Source: Mesorhizobium sp. AR10
GTDB lineage: Bacteria > Pseudomonadota > Alphaproteobacteria > Rhizobiales > Rhizobiaceae
NCBI RefSeq assembly: GCF_024746795.1
Contig: NZ_CP080524.1
Location: 3,884,001 to 3,948,000, forward strand
Length of the DNA stretch: 64,000 nt
Reading direction: 5' to 3'
The position numbers were made by a program, and so were the translations under genes. Under the pieces are notes generated by a model. It was not told the DNA's origin. It searched no databases and saw only the letters and a program-made list of their open reading frames with translations. The stretch's first letter is position 1, and every line of letters starts with the position of its first letter. Shown here in pieces: positions 25,560 through 34,542 of the stretch.

Positions 25560-25828
25560 TTTCTCCTCCCGATTGCATGCCTTTCATCAAGGACGACGGA
25601 GCGTGGGCCTGGCCGACAGGGGTCAGAAATTTTTTTGCAGTCTAAACCCGTCGAAGCCAAGATGAGAAGATATGCCGCCTCCATGCCATCGGGGACAACG
25701 CGATCTCTGCAGTCATCACCTGACGCCGCGTTGGAGCGTGCCATGCGAGCTGTCAGGGGATGCAGGGCAGTTTCAACCGAAGCATCCTTGCTCTAAAGCT
25801 CGCGGGACGAATCCCTGGACGAATGCGA

Positions 25829-26575
25829 ATGAGCGAACCGGTAAGCCCCTCCGAGACCGAACCGATGGATGAAACGCCGGAGCCGCGCCGCGAACCGGTG
25901 TTCAACCTGCCGCCTGTGGTGCTGGCGGTGATCGGCATTTGCGTGGTCGTCCACCTGATCCGGTATTATGGGCTCACCGACGAGCAGGATTTTTCCTTGC
26001 TGATCCGGGCAGCCTTCATTCCGATCCGCTATTCCGGCCGCTTCGACATCGATTTCTACGCATTTTCGAGCCCGTTCACCTATGCCTTCCTGCATGGCGG
26101 TTTCGCGCATCTCGCCATCAACATGGTGTGGCTCGCGGCTTTCGGCTCACCGCTGGCGAACCGCTTCGGCACGCTTTGGTTTTCGCTGTTCTTCGCGGCC
26201 ACGGGTTTGGCGGCGGTGGTGCTGTTCTGGGCCGTGCACCCGCTTGGCGAGGCGCCGCTGGTTGGTGCGTCCGGCGCGATTTCCGGCATGATGGGAGCGG
26301 CGGCGCGCTTTGGCTTCCGCATCGACCGCTCATCCGGCAAGGCCGCCTTTGCCGGCGCGCCACTGCCGATAGCGGCGGTGTTGCGCTCGCGCGGCGTCAT
26401 GACCTTTCTGGCTGTCTGGATGGTGATCAACCTCGTCACCGGCCTTGTCGGCTTCGCACCCGGGGTCGAAAGCCAGATCGCCTGGGAAGCCCATATTGGC
26501 GGCTTTGTCGCCGGCTTCTTCGGACTGCGCGCTTTCGATCGGCGACCGCAGGAGGTCCACGAGCACGAGCAGTGA
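25829..26575 (+). CDS. rhomboid family intramembrane serine protease
   Basis: A 248-residue rhomboid with about six transmembrane helices. The catalytic serine is in GASGAISG and the partner histidine in EAHIGGFVAGF. HGGFAHLAINMVWLAAFG is the conserved helix 2 with its His and Asn. The start is uncertain: ATGs at 25823 and 25829 are close together, and the frame is open to 25760. I chose 25829 because GGA lies nine bases upstream. Its substrates are unknown. Confidence 0.86.
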   Translation: MSEPVSPSETEPMDETPEPRREPVFNLPPVVLAVIGICVVVHLIRYYGLTDEQDFSLLIRAAFIPIRYSGRFDIDFYAFSSPFTYAFLHGGFAHLAINMVWLAAFGSPLANRFGTLWFSLFFAATGLAAVVLFWAVHPLGEAPLVGASGAISGMMGAAARFGFRIDRSSGKAAFAGAPLPIAAVLRSRGVMTFLAVWMVINLVTGLVGFAPGVESQIAWEAHIGGFVAGFFGLRAFDRRPQEVHEHEQ

Positions 26576-26673
26576 CCACCGCACTTGAAATGCAACGGAT
26601 CACGGCGCACGATGTTCACCAGAACGTGAAAGCCGGTCAGGGCAGGAACCGGCGCGCAACTGAGGAGGACGCC

Positions 26674-27105
26674 ATGACTGTTAAGGCAATTCTCGAGAAA
26701 AAAGGCCATGACGTGATGACGCTCGGGCCAAACGAAAAGCTGAGCGAGGCCATTCGCATCCTGACAGATCACAAGATCGGTGCGCTGGTCATCACCAATG
26801 GCGATCACAAGATCGTCGGCATTCTTTCCGAGCGCGACATCGTGCGGGTCCTCGCGAAGGAAGGAGCGGCCGCGCTGAACATTGCTGTGCGTTCGGCGAT
26901 GACGCCGAAAGTGAAGATCTGCAACGAAAACCACACCGTCAACGAGGTCATGGAAATCATGACCAAAGGTCGCTTCCGCCATTTGCCGGTGGAAAAGGAC
27001 GGTCTGCTCGACGGCATCATCTCCATTGGCGATGTGGTCAAGCGCCGCATCGAGGATGTCGAGCGCGAGGCCGACGAGATTAGAGCCTACATAGCCACGG
27101 CATAG
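26674..27105 (+). CDS. CBS-domain protein
   Basis: A 143-residue protein made of a pair of CBS domains (about 8-65 and 75-135; GALVITNGDHKIVGILSERDIV and RHLPVEKDGLLDGIISIGDVVK). Such stand-alone Bateman modules bind adenosyl nucleotides and sense energy state. The ATG at 26674 follows GAGGAGG, a very strong ribosome site. It is 98 bases after the rhomboid gene on the same strand. Confidence 0.9.
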   Translation: MTVKAILEKKGHDVMTLGPNEKLSEAIRILTDHKIGALVITNGDHKIVGILSERDIVRVLAKEGAAALNIAVRSAMTPKVKICNENHTVNEVMEIMTKGRFRHLPVEKDGLLDGIISIGDVVKRRIEDVEREADEIRAYIATA

Positions 27106-27154
27106 GTTCAGCAAGAGAAACCGCCGACCGGGATGCCGGCCGGCGGGATTTGCC

Positions 27155-27409
27155 TCATCTATTGTCGAGTTCGGAGCGGACGAGTTCGAGTCCGCGCCGG
27201 GTGCGGTAGGGGCCGCCACTCGACGAGGAAACCGCCTTCTTCCGCTTCAGTTTTCGAAACAGGTCGAGATCGACACCCGGATAATGCCAGCCGTCGCGGG
27301 TCAGGCATTTGACGGAGGCGATCCGCTTTTTCTGGTTCTTTTCGATTTCGATGCGCCCGCCCTGCGCAAGCAGGTGCAGGATGCGCTGTTCAGTGCGCGA
27401 AATATCCAT
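27155..27409 (-). CDS. YjhX-type (UPF0386) protein
   Basis: An 84-residue UPF0386 protein, recognised from the start MDISRTEQRILHLLAQGGRI and GWHYPGVDLDLFRKLKRKKAVSS. E. coli YjhX is described as a putative toxin, but this has not been shown for most members, and no antitoxin gene lies next to it here. The ATG at 27409 is the family start; the frame is open to 27463. A possible structured RNA lies just upstream on the same strand. Confidence 0.85.
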   Translation of the reverse strand: MDISRTEQRILHLLAQGGRIEIEKNQKKRIASVKCLTRDGWHYPGVDLDLFRKLKRKKAVSSSSGGPYRTRRGLELVRSELDNR

Positions 27410-27434
27410 ATGTGTGAGTTCCGGGAAAACACAA

Positions 27435-27598
27435 AAAGCCGCCGCCGCGATGCTTCGCGGCACGGGGTTCAGGTTTTTCTGCCCTGCCTCGCTACGAGGT
27501 CAGGGCCTTACCGGGACTGAGCGTAAGTGGACATCCACTCTCCATTGGGATGGGCGTCCTATAGGCGAAAGTGGCTGAAAAGGCCAGCCTGCGGCTTT
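27435..27598 (-). ncRNA. candidate structured RNA upstream of the YjhX gene
   Basis: About 164 bases whose ends pair: AAAGCCGC (27435-27442) with GCGGCTTT (27591-27598). Inside are a hairpin GCCCTGCCTCG/CGAGGTCAGGGC (27481-27506), GTGGACATCCAC, CCATTGGGATGG, and GCCGCGA/TCGCGGC (27444-27461). On the minus strand the last hairpin is followed, six bases later, by TTTTT (27437-27433), which suggests a minus-strand transcript ending before yjhX. Strand and family are not certain; it is not an SRP RNA, RNase P RNA or tmRNA that I recognise. Confidence 0.35.
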
Positions 27599-27690
27599 GC
27601 GCTTGTCTCGCGAAGCTGTTTGCACTAGCGAAGGCCAACACCCAAATTCGCGAAAATCGCAATATTCGCGAGCTAGAACCGTAGGCCACC

Positions 27691-29196
27691 ATGACCCTCA
27701 TCGATACCCGCACGCCCGACGCCAAACGCCTGATCCCAGGCGCCACCGGCGACTGGGAGATCATCATCGGCCTCGAGGTGCACGCGCAGGTGACCTCTGA
27801 GGCAAAGCTGTTCTCCGGCGCTTCGACTGCTTTCGGTGCTGCGCCAAACGCCAATGTCAGCCTGGTCGATGCGGCGATGCCGGGCATGTTGCCGGTCATC
27901 AACGAGGAATGCGTCAAGCAGGCGATCCGCACCGGCCTTGGGCTGAAGGCCGAAATCAATCACAAGTCTGTCTTCGACCGGAAAAACTACTTTTATCCGG
28001 ATCTGCCGCAGGGCTACCAGATCTCGCAGTTCAAGCAGCCGATCGTCGGCGAGGGCACGGTGATCGTTTCTGTTGGCCCCGATCGCCAGGGCGAATTCGA
28101 GGACATCGAGGTCGGCATCGAGCGGCTGCATCTGGAGCAGGATGCCGGCAAGTCGATGCACGACCAGCATCCGACCATGTCCTATGTCGATCTCAACCGC
28201 TCTGGCGTGGCGCTGATGGAGATCGTCTCCAAGCCCGACATGCGTTCGGCCGATGAAGCCAAGGCCTATGTGACCAAGCTGCGCACCATCGTGCGCTATC
28301 TCGGCACCTGCGACGGCAACATGGATGAAGGCTCGATGCGCGCCGACGTCAACGTCTCGGTGCGCAAGCCTGGTGGCGAATTCGGTACGCGTTGCGAGAT
28401 CAAGAACGTCAACTCGATCCGCTTCATCGGCCAGGCGATCGAATACGAGGCGCGTCGGCAGATCGCCATTCTGGAGGATGGCGGCAAGATCGACCAGGAA
28501 ACGCGGCTGTTCGATGCCGTAAAGGGCGAGACGCGCTCGATGCGCTCCAAGGAAGAGGCGCATGACTACCGTTATTTCCCCGACCCGGACCTTCTGCCGC
28601 TGGAATTCGACCAGGCCTATGTCGATGCGCTGGCGAAAGACCTGCCCGAGCTTCCGGATGACAAGAAGGCGCGGCTGATCTCCTCGCTCGGCCTGTCGAC
28701 ATACGACGCCTCGATCCTGGTCTCGGAAAAGCCGATCGCCGACTATTTCGAGAAGGTGGCCGCCGGACGCGACGGCAAGCTTGCCGCCAACTGGGTCATC
28801 AACGATCTGCTTGGTCAGCTGAACAAGGCCGGCAAGGATATTGAAAATGCTCCGGTTTCGCCCGATCAGCTGGGTGCAGTCATCGACCTGATCAGGGAAG
28901 GAACCATCTCCGGCAAGATCGCCAAGGACCTGTTCGAGATCGTCTGGAACGAGGGCGGTGATCCGCGCCAGCTGGTTGAAAGCCGGGGCATGAAGCAGGT
29001 CACCGACAGCGGCGCCATCGAAAAGGCGGTCGACGAGGTCATCGCCGCCAACCCGGACAAGGTGGAGCAGGCGCGCGCCAAGCCGACCATGGCCGGCTGG
29101 TTCGTCGGCCAGGTGATGAAGGCGACCGGCGGCAAGGCCAATCCGCAGGCGGTAAACGATCTCGTCAAGGCGAAGCTCGGCATCGTGGATCAATGA
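27691..29196 (+). CDS. gatB: Asp-tRNA(Asn)/Glu-tRNA(Gln) amidotransferase subunit B
   Basis: A 501-residue GatB, the subunit that binds and activates misacylated Glu-tRNA(Gln) or Asp-tRNA(Asn) in the GatCAB complex. Recognised by [34 protein letters not shown] and DADINVSV-like [11 protein letters not shown]. The C-terminal YqeY-like tRNA-binding tail runs from about 350 on. As in many rhizobia, gatC and gatA are not adjacent. The following membrane-protein gene overlaps the stop by four bases. Confidence 0.95.
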   Translation: MTLIDTRTPDAKRLIPGATGDWEIIIGLEVHAQVTSEAKLFSGASTAFGAAPNANVSLVDAAMPGMLPVINEECVKQAIRTGLGLKAEINHKSVFDRKNYFYPDLPQGYQISQFKQPIVGEGTVIVSVGPDRQGEFEDIEVGIERLHLEQDAGKSMHDQHPTMSYVDLNRSGVALMEIVSKPDMRSADEAKAYVTKLRTIVRYLGTCDGNMDEGSMRADVNVSVRKPGGEFGTRCEIKNVNSIRFIGQAIEYEARRQIAILEDGGKIDQETRLFDAVKGETRSMRSKEEAHDYRYFPDPDLLPLEFDQAYVDALAKDLPELPDDKKARLISSLGLSTYDASILVSEKPIADYFEKVAAGRDGKLAANWVINDLLGQLNKAGKDIENAPVSPDQLGAVIDLIREGTISGKIAKDLFEIVWNEGGDPRQLVESRGMKQVTDSGAIEKAVDEVIAANPDKVEQARAKPTMAGWFVGQVMKATGGKANPQAVNDLVKAKLGIVDQ

Positions 29197-29888
29197 GTGG
29201 AGGTCCGCAATCGCGGAACCAGGCCGGCCTCTCGTCGGCCCTGCTGATCGTTGGTGCAGTGCTGCTTTTCATGGGCACGCTTCTGCACCCGATGCATGAG
29301 GACCCGAATGACGCGCTTGCCGCCTTCGGTGAATATGCCGCCGACCCCAATTGGCTGTTCAGTCACATGGCCCAGCTTGCCGGCGTTTCGGCGATGGTCG
29401 CCGGCATGCTGCTGATCATTGGCCGTCTGTCCCAAGGTCCGGCACGCGGCGCTGCCCTGCTGACAATCGTCTTCGGCGCGGCGTCGCTGGCGGCTGCTTC
29501 TGCCTTGCAGGCGGTCGACGGCATCGCGCTAAAAGCCATGGTCGATGCCTGGGCGGCGGCAGAAGAGGCCGCGAAGCCATCCCTGTTCAACGCAGCCCTT
29601 GCGGTGCGCCAGATCGAAGTCGGCTTTGCCGCGGTGAGCGCCATGCTGCTCGGCCTGACTGTCCTGCTCGCCTGCGTCGCATTGCATCAGGCCAGGCGCT
29701 GTCCAGTGTGGTTGTCGTTGCTCGGTGGTGCCGGCGCTGTTGGCGTCTTGATTGGCGGCTTCGCCACGGCGGCAACCGGTTTTTCCGGCGCCGCCATGGC
29801 GGCCAACATGCCGGGCAGCCTGGTGCTCCTGATCTGGGTCGTGCTGCTTGCGGTAATCGATTTCAAACGCAAGCCCGTCGAAGCTTAG
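29193..29888 (+). CDS. multi-pass membrane protein, unknown
   Basis: A 231-residue protein with about six hydrophobic segments (for example [62 protein letters not shown]). It resembles DUF4386-like proteins in layout only. The ATG overlaps the gatB stop (ATGA), so it is coupled to gatB translation. I infer no role in amidotransfer. Confidence 0.78.
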   Translation: MSGGPQSRNQAGLSSALLIVGAVLLFMGTLLHPMHEDPNDALAAFGEYAADPNWLFSHMAQLAGVSAMVAGMLLIIGRLSQGPARGAALLTIVFGAASLAAASALQAVDGIALKAMVDAWAAAEEAAKPSLFNAALAVRQIEVGFAAVSAMLLGLTVLLACVALHQARRCPVWLSLLGGAGAVGVLIGGFATAATGFSGAAMAANMPGSLVLLIWVVLLAVIDFKRKPVEA

Positions 29889-29900
29889 GCGAGAAAACCG

Positions 29901-30389
29901 ATGTTCGTCCGCACCGCTGGGGAACGCGACCTTGTTGCCATCCGGGCGCTGCTGGTCGAAACGTGGCACGCGACCTACGACAGCATCTATGGAGCCGGCA
30001 GGGTCACCGAGATCACCGATGAGTGGCATTCGATCGCCTCGCTCAAAGCGCGGCTGACACGGCCGAACTCCGAATTCCTGGTGGCCGATGACGGCAAGCG
30101 CATCGGCGGCATGGCCTTCGCCGCTGCCACAACGGATGCGAAGATCGTCGTGTTGAACCAGCTCTACGTGCATCCGGCCTGCCAGCGGCAAGGGATCGGT
30201 CAGGCGCTGCTGGAAGAGGTCGAGGCCAGTTTTCCGGAGGCACGAACGTTGCGCCTGGAGGTGGAAGAAGCAAACGCAACAGCCATCGCCTTCTACCGCG
30301 CGAAAGGATTTCTGCCCGCCGGCAACACCGCCGATTGCGGCGGCGGTTCAGGGCTGCCGGCGCTGATCTTCGAGAAGGCTATCGGATAG
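29901..30389 (+). CDS. GNAT family N-acetyltransferase
   Basis: A 162-residue acetyltransferase. The acetyl-CoA loop is QRQGIGQALL (motif A), with LNQLYVHPACQ before it and FYRAKGFLPAG near the end (motif B). The substrate is unknown. It starts 12 bases after the previous gene, so it belongs to the gatB transcript. Its stop TAG is formed by the first three bases of a family 1 repeat. Confidence 0.88.
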   Translation: MFVRTAGERDLVAIRALLVETWHATYDSIYGAGRVTEITDEWHSIASLKARLTRPNSEFLVADDGKRIGGMAFAAATTDAKIVVLNQLYVHPACQRQGIGQALLEEVEASFPEARTLRLEVEEANATAIAFYRAKGFLPAGNTADCGGGSGLPALIFEKAIG

Positions 30390-30490
30390 AGCCTGATCCA
30401 TCCCGATGGAATCGGGATGGGGCTCTAGCTTCTTGCTTGACCATGATCTTATTCGAAAACCGGTTCCCACTTTTCGGGATCATGGTCTAG
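30387..30490 (+). repeat. dispersed palindromic repeat, family 1, copy c
   Basis: About 104 bases, most like copy a (15360-15459). It has ATCCCGAT/ATCGGGAT (30401-30419) and outer arms GACCATGATC and GATCATGGTC. It fills the whole gap between convergent genes: its left TAG is the stop of the acetyltransferase gene, and its right CTA is the TAG stop of panC on the other strand. Confidence 0.9.
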
Positions 30491-31338
30491 GCGCGGGGAA
30501 TCTCCACATTGTCGATCAGCCTGGTCTTGCCTAGCCAGGCGGCGGCGAGCAGGCGACCGTCATGGTTTCGCCGCCACGGGCCAAGCGTCAGGCTTTCGCG
30601 TGCCGCGACATAGTTGACGATATTGAAGCCGGCGCTGAGCAGAGCTTGACTGGCTTCGCCGGTGGCGCTGCTTTCGTCGGCGCCGGCCACAAGTGCCGCC
30701 GCCGTCCTGCGCAAGATCGCGTTGAGCTGTCGGGCGATTTCGAGCTCGGTTGCGGTGAGATAGGCGTTGCGCGACGACATGGCGAGGCCATGCGCGTCGC
30801 GCACAGTCGGCGCGCCGATGATTTCCACCGGAAGGTCGAGGTCGCGGCAAAGCTGTCTGACGACGCACAGCTGCTGGTAGTCCTTTTCGCCGAAGATCGC
30901 CTGGTCGGGAGACGCTTGCAGAAAGAGCTTTGCGACGACCGTGGCGACGCCGTCGAAGAAGGTCGGCCTGAAATCCGATTCGAGCCCGGACGAGGGGCCG
31001 CCGACCGAAATTTTCGTGGCAAAGCCCGCTCGGTACATCTCTGAGACATCAGGAGTGAAGGCAAGATGCGCGCCGGCCTGCGCCAGCCGGTCGAGATCGT
31101 GAGCAAGCTGGCGCGGGTATTTGTCGAGGTCTTCGGTCGGCGCGAACTGGGTCGGATTGACGAAGATCGAGACGACGCAGCGATCGGCCCTTTCGAGCGC
31201 GATCCTGACCAACGAGATATGGCCGTCATGCAGTGCGCCCATGGTCGGCACCATGGCAACGCTCAGGCCTTCGCGCCGCCAGTCACGGATTTGCGCGCGA
31301 AGGCCGGCAACGCTGTCGACGACGATCGGCCGGCTCAT
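30487..31338 (-). CDS. panC: pantoate-beta-alanine ligase
   Basis: A 283-residue PanC. It joins pantoate and beta-alanine with ATP to make pantothenate. MGALHDGHISLV is the HIGH-type nucleotide motif, VSIFVNPTQF and FGEKDYQQL bind substrate, and SSRNAYL is the KMSKS-like region. It starts within the panB stop (ATGA overlap), so the pair is coupled. The stop codon comes from the adjacent repeat. Confidence 0.95.
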   Translation of the reverse strand: MSRPIVVDSVAGLRAQIRDWRREGLSVAMVPTMGALHDGHISLVRIALERADRCVVSIFVNPTQFAPTEDLDKYPRQLAHDLDRLAQAGAHLAFTPDVSEMYRAGFATKISVGGPSSGLESDFRPTFFDGVATVVAKLFLQASPDQAIFGEKDYQQLCVVRQLCRDLDLPVEIIGAPTVRDAHGLAMSSRNAYLTATELEIARQLNAILRRTAAALVAGADESSATGEASQALLSAGFNIVNYVAARESLTLGPWRRNHDGRLLAAAWLGKTRLIDNVEIPRA

Positions 31339-32171
31339 GCCTTGTCCTTGCTGGCTGAGAAGACGTGACCCGGACCGGGAAATGTCCGGCTTCGAACCTC
31401 GGCCGCATATCGCGCTGCCGCATCCGAGATCACGCTGCGCAGATCGGCATATTCCTTGACGAATTTCGGCACCCGGTCGACGGTCAGGCCAACCATGTCG
31501 TCGATGACGAGGATCTGGCCGTCGCAGTCGCCGCTGGCGCCGATGCCGATGGTTGGGATGGACATGTGCCGGGTAAGGTCGGCGGCGACGGTCTCGACGG
31601 TGCCTTCGATGACCACCGAAAACGCGCCGGCTTTCTCGACGGCGTCGGCGTCGCGAAACAGGGCCGCCACATTCTCCTGCGTGCGGCCCTTGATCCGGTA
31701 GCCGCCGTCCTTCTCCACCGATTGCGGCAGCAAGCCGATATGTCCCATTACCGGAATGCCGGCCGCGGCGATGGCCGCGATCTGCCCGGCCATGTCGACG
31801 CCGCCCTCCACCTTGACGGCCTGGCAGCCGGTTTCATCGACGATCCGTCGTGCCGAGGCAACGGCTTGCGCCGCCGAGTCCTCATAGCTGCCCGCCGGCA
31901 TGTCGACCACCACGCAGGCTTTGGCTGAACCGCGCATCACGGCTTGCCCATGGGCAATCATCATCTCCAGCGAGGCTCCGAGCGTGGTCTTGTGGCCATG
32001 CAGGACCATGGCGACGCTGTCACCGACCAGCAGCAGATCGACGTGGTCGTCGAGCAGGCGGGCGACAGGGTAGGTATAGGCGGTAAGGCAGACGATCGGC
32101 ACGCCGCCCTTGCGACGACGAATGGTCTCGGCGCTTAGCCGGGTGTCGGCGGCGGACACGTCTGGGGCCAA
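31335..32171 (-). CDS. panB: 3-methyl-2-oxobutanoate hydroxymethyltransferase
   Basis: A 278-residue PanB. It makes ketopantoate from ketoisovalerate and methylenetetrahydrofolate, the first step of the pathway panC completes. VGDSVAMVLHG holds the metal aspartate, with KVEGG, MGHIGLLPQS and VIEGTV downstream. The start is TTG at 32171 behind GGGAGGTGAAGA. Confidence 0.95.
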   Translation of the reverse strand: MAPDVSAADTRLSAETIRRRKGGVPIVCLTAYTYPVARLLDDHVDLLLVGDSVAMVLHGHKTTLGASLEMMIAHGQAVMRGSAKACVVVDMPAGSYEDSAAQAVASARRIVDETGCQAVKVEGGVDMAGQIAAIAAAGIPVMGHIGLLPQSVEKDGGYRIKGRTQENVAALFRDADAVEKAGAFSVVIEGTVETVAADLTRHMSIPTIGIGASGDCDGQILVIDDMVGLTVDRVPKFVKEYADLRSVISDAAARYAAEVRSRTFPGPGHVFSASKDKA

Positions 32172-32377
32172 TCTTCACCTCCCTCAGCCGGCAATCGGCC
32201 GGATACCCGAACCGGGCGCGCAGAGCTTTAGGAAGACGAAGGAGGATTGGCAAGCGTGACGTTTGTGGCTTCGCTAGACGACCTAGTGCCGCAACCGCGC
32301 CAAAACTCTTGCCTTCGCGATAGGCTGACGCCATAAGCAGGAAACGGGCGCCGCTGCTTGCCGCCGCGAGGATCTGG

Positions 32378-32776
32378 ATGAAAACTTTCCTTCTGCAGTT
32401 TTTCACCTGGTGGAACAGCCAGACGCTGGGAACGCGCTTGCACACTTGGCGCCATGGCAAGCAGGTCGGGCAGGACGAAACCGGCAACATCTACTACGAG
32501 GGCGGTGTCGATTCGGAAGGCCGTACCCGCCGCTGGGTCATCTACCGCAATTACTCGGAAGCCTCGGCGATCCCACCCGGCTGGCACGGCTGGATACATC
32601 ACCGTGTCGATACAGCACCCCCGAGCGAGGACTACAAGCCGCGGGAATGGCAGAAGCCACATGAGCCGAACCTCACAGGAAGTGCTGCTGCCTACCGGCC
32701 GAAGGGTTCGGTGCTGACCAACCAGCACCGCCCGCAGGTGACGGGCGACTACGACGCCTGGACGCCCGGCTCTTGA
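32378..32776 (+). CDS. NADH:ubiquinone oxidoreductase NDUFA12-family subunit
   Basis: A 132-residue homologue of the mitochondrial complex I accessory subunit NDUFA12 (B17.2), present in alphaproteobacteria. Recognised from WWNSQTLGTRLHTWRHGKQVGQDETGNIYYE and RRWVIYRN, then PPGWHGWIHH. It binds the peripheral arm of complex I. It is not with the nuo operon; its partner here is the DUF2155 gene 116 bases downstream, a pairing common in rhizobia. Confidence 0.93.
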   Translation: MKTFLLQFFTWWNSQTLGTRLHTWRHGKQVGQDETGNIYYEGGVDSEGRTRRWVIYRNYSEASAIPPGWHGWIHHRVDTAPPSEDYKPREWQKPHEPNLTGSAAAYRPKGSVLTNQHRPQVTGDYDAWTPGS

Positions 32777-32892
32777 CCGGCCGCCGGTCTTTTGTCGCCA
32801 CAATTGGCGTTTAGCTGCTTGCTGATATGAAAGCGGCGACTAGCCTTGGCGATTGAGAGAATCACCCGGGCACAAACCACCGGTACCCTTGC

Positions 32893-33351
32893 ATGAGCAT
32901 TTTCAGCCGAATCTCGATGGGCGGACTGACGCTGGCGGCAGTCGCTTGCACGGCGGCGTTTGCCGGTGCGCAGACGCCGGCAGCGCCGGCAGCGCCCGCA
33001 GTGTCCGATCGCATCACCAACCCGGTCGCCGAATTCGCCGGCATCGACAAGATCACCGGCCGCATCATCACCTTCGATGTCTATATCGACGAGACGGTGC
33101 AGTTCGGCGCTTTGCAGGTGACGCCGCGCATCTGTTATTCCCAGCCGGAAACGGAAGAGCCGAAGACCGATTCCTTTGTCGAGGTCGATGAGATCACGCT
33201 GGATCGCAAGATCCGCCGCATCTTCACCGGCTGGATGTTTGCCGAAAGCCCAGGCCTCAACGCCGTCGAGCACGCCGTCTATGACGTCTGGCTGAAGGGC
33301 TGCAAGCAGAAGTCGGACGTGCCGGCACCCGCAGCTCCCAAAACCAATTAG
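32893..33351 (+). CDS. DUF2155 family exported protein
   Basis: A 152-residue periplasmic protein with a signal peptide (about residues 1-27, ending FAGA). The DUF2155 domain has the conserved FAGIDKITGRIITFDVYIDETVQFGALQVTPRICY and EEPKTDSFVEVDE, then WMFAESPGLNAVEHAVYDVWLKGC. The two cysteines may form a disulfide. The function is unknown. Confidence 0.9.
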   Translation: MSIFSRISMGGLTLAAVACTAAFAGAQTPAAPAAPAVSDRITNPVAEFAGIDKITGRIITFDVYIDETVQFGALQVTPRICYSQPETEEPKTDSFVEVDEITLDRKIRRIFTGWMFAESPGLNAVEHAVYDVWLKGCKQKSDVPAPAAPKTN

Positions 33352-33497
33352 GCGGCTGCGCTTTCAAGCTGAGGGCAGCCGCAGTTCCGCAAGCGGCCAA
33401 CACCGACACCACCCACACGAACTGATCCTCCGGAACCGCGAGGCTGGCCACACGTTGGTGAAGGCGAGCGCGCATTGATGCGCCGGAGGATTTTCCG

Positions 33498-33884
33498 ATG
33501 TCAGACAGCAAGCGGATCACTGCCAGCAAGAATGACCTGCTCGAACTCGAGAGGGGCTTCTGGACGGGCGACAGGGCCTACTATGAGGCCAATGTCGACA
33601 CCGAATGCCTCGTCGCGTTCCCGAAGATGGCGCAAGCCATGGACAATGCCGATCTGGCCAAGACCGCGACCAAGCCCAATCGCTGGCGCGATCTGAAAAT
33701 CGACCTCAAAGGCATTATCGAGCCGGGCAGCGACATAATCATGCTGACATACGAGGCCCATGCCACAAGGGAGAATGGCGAACCCTATGCGGCGCTGGTC
33801 AGCACCGGCTATGTCCATCGCGTCAATGGCTGGAAGATGATGTTCCATGCGCAGACGCCGATCGAGACCGCTGCGAAAAGCTGA
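33498..33884 (+). CDS. SnoaL/NTF2-like (DUF4440-type) protein
   Basis: A 128-residue small alpha+beta protein. LLELERGFWTGDRAYYEANVD is the first helix of the NTF2-like cone, and the C-terminal strands YVHRVNGWKMMFHAQTPI close it. It has no signal peptide. It lies between DUF2155 and aat, genes that are often direct neighbours in rhizobia, so it may be a later insertion. It ends 12 bases from the aat stop (convergent). Confidence 0.78.
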   Translation: MSDSKRITASKNDLLELERGFWTGDRAYYEANVDTECLVAFPKMAQAMDNADLAKTATKPNRWRDLKIDLKGIIEPGSDIIMLTYEAHATRENGEPYAALVSTGYVHRVNGWKMMFHAQTPIETAAKS

Positions 33885-33896
33885 CAGGACGGACCG

Positions 33897-34514
33897 TCAT
33901 GGAAAAAAGACGGCTTCACCCTTCAGCGCATCGGCCAGAACCTTTTCGTATTTGCCGCGCGGCACGTCGACCGCGCCGAAGCGTTTCAAGTGCTCTGTCG
34001 TGAACTGGGTATCAAGCAGGGCGAAGCCGCGTTCCTTCAACCGTTCGACCAGATACACAAGGCAGGTTTTCGAAGCATCCGTCTCCTTGGCGAACATGCT
34101 TTCGCCGAAGAACACCCGCCCCAGCGACACGCCATAGAGGCCGCCGACCAGCCGATCCTCGCGCCACGCTTCGACCGAATGGCAGTGACCCAGCCGATAC
34201 AGTTGCACATAGGCTTCGCGGATCGGCGCGTTGATCCAGGTCGACCGGCGCTCCTCGCGCCGTTCGGCGCAGCCATCGATCGTTGCCTCGAAATCGAAGT
34301 CGACACGGATGTCGAATGGGTTTCTCCGAATCGTCTTCTTCAGGCTCTTCGGCGTGTGAAAACCGTCGAGCGGAATGATGCCGCGCGTCTCCGGCCGCAC
34401 CCAGAACACTTCGGGATCGGTGGCACTTTCGGCCATCGGGAAGACGCCCGAGGCATAGGCCTTGAGCAAAAGGTCGGTCGGGATGCGATAGCCGGGCGCG
34501 TAGGGACGGGTCAT
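33897..34514 (-). CDS. aat: leucyl/phenylalanyl-tRNA-protein transferase
   Basis: A 205-residue Aat. It adds leucine or phenylalanine to proteins with N-terminal Arg or Lys, marking them for ClpS/ClpAP in the N-end rule pathway. [43 protein letters not shown] and [15 protein letters not shown] are the family motifs. It is 28 bases after accC on the same strand. Confidence 0.94.
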   Translation of the reverse strand: MTRPYAPGYRIPTDLLLKAYASGVFPMAESATDPEVFWVRPETRGIIPLDGFHTPKSLKKTIRRNPFDIRVDFDFEATIDGCAERREERRSTWINAPIREAYVQLYRLGHCHSVEAWREDRLVGGLYGVSLGRVFFGESMFAKETDASKTCLVYLVERLKERGFALLDTQFTTEHLKRFGAVDVPRGKYEKVLADALKGEAVFFP

Positions 34515-34542
34515 CGCGGCATCATAGCTATGATTTCAGGAC

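Noticed and set aside
24243..25796. 517-codon frame opposite the MoaD-like and BNR genes
   Set aside because: Antisense shadow spanning two real genes and a gap.
27435..27598. 6S RNA, SRP RNA or tmRNA at this locus
   Set aside because: The region folds well, but I cannot match the conserved bases of any of these RNAs, and the neighbours are not those expected.
27673..29193. 506-codon open frame opposite gatB
   Set aside because: Shadow of gatB; no recognisable protein family or ribosome site.
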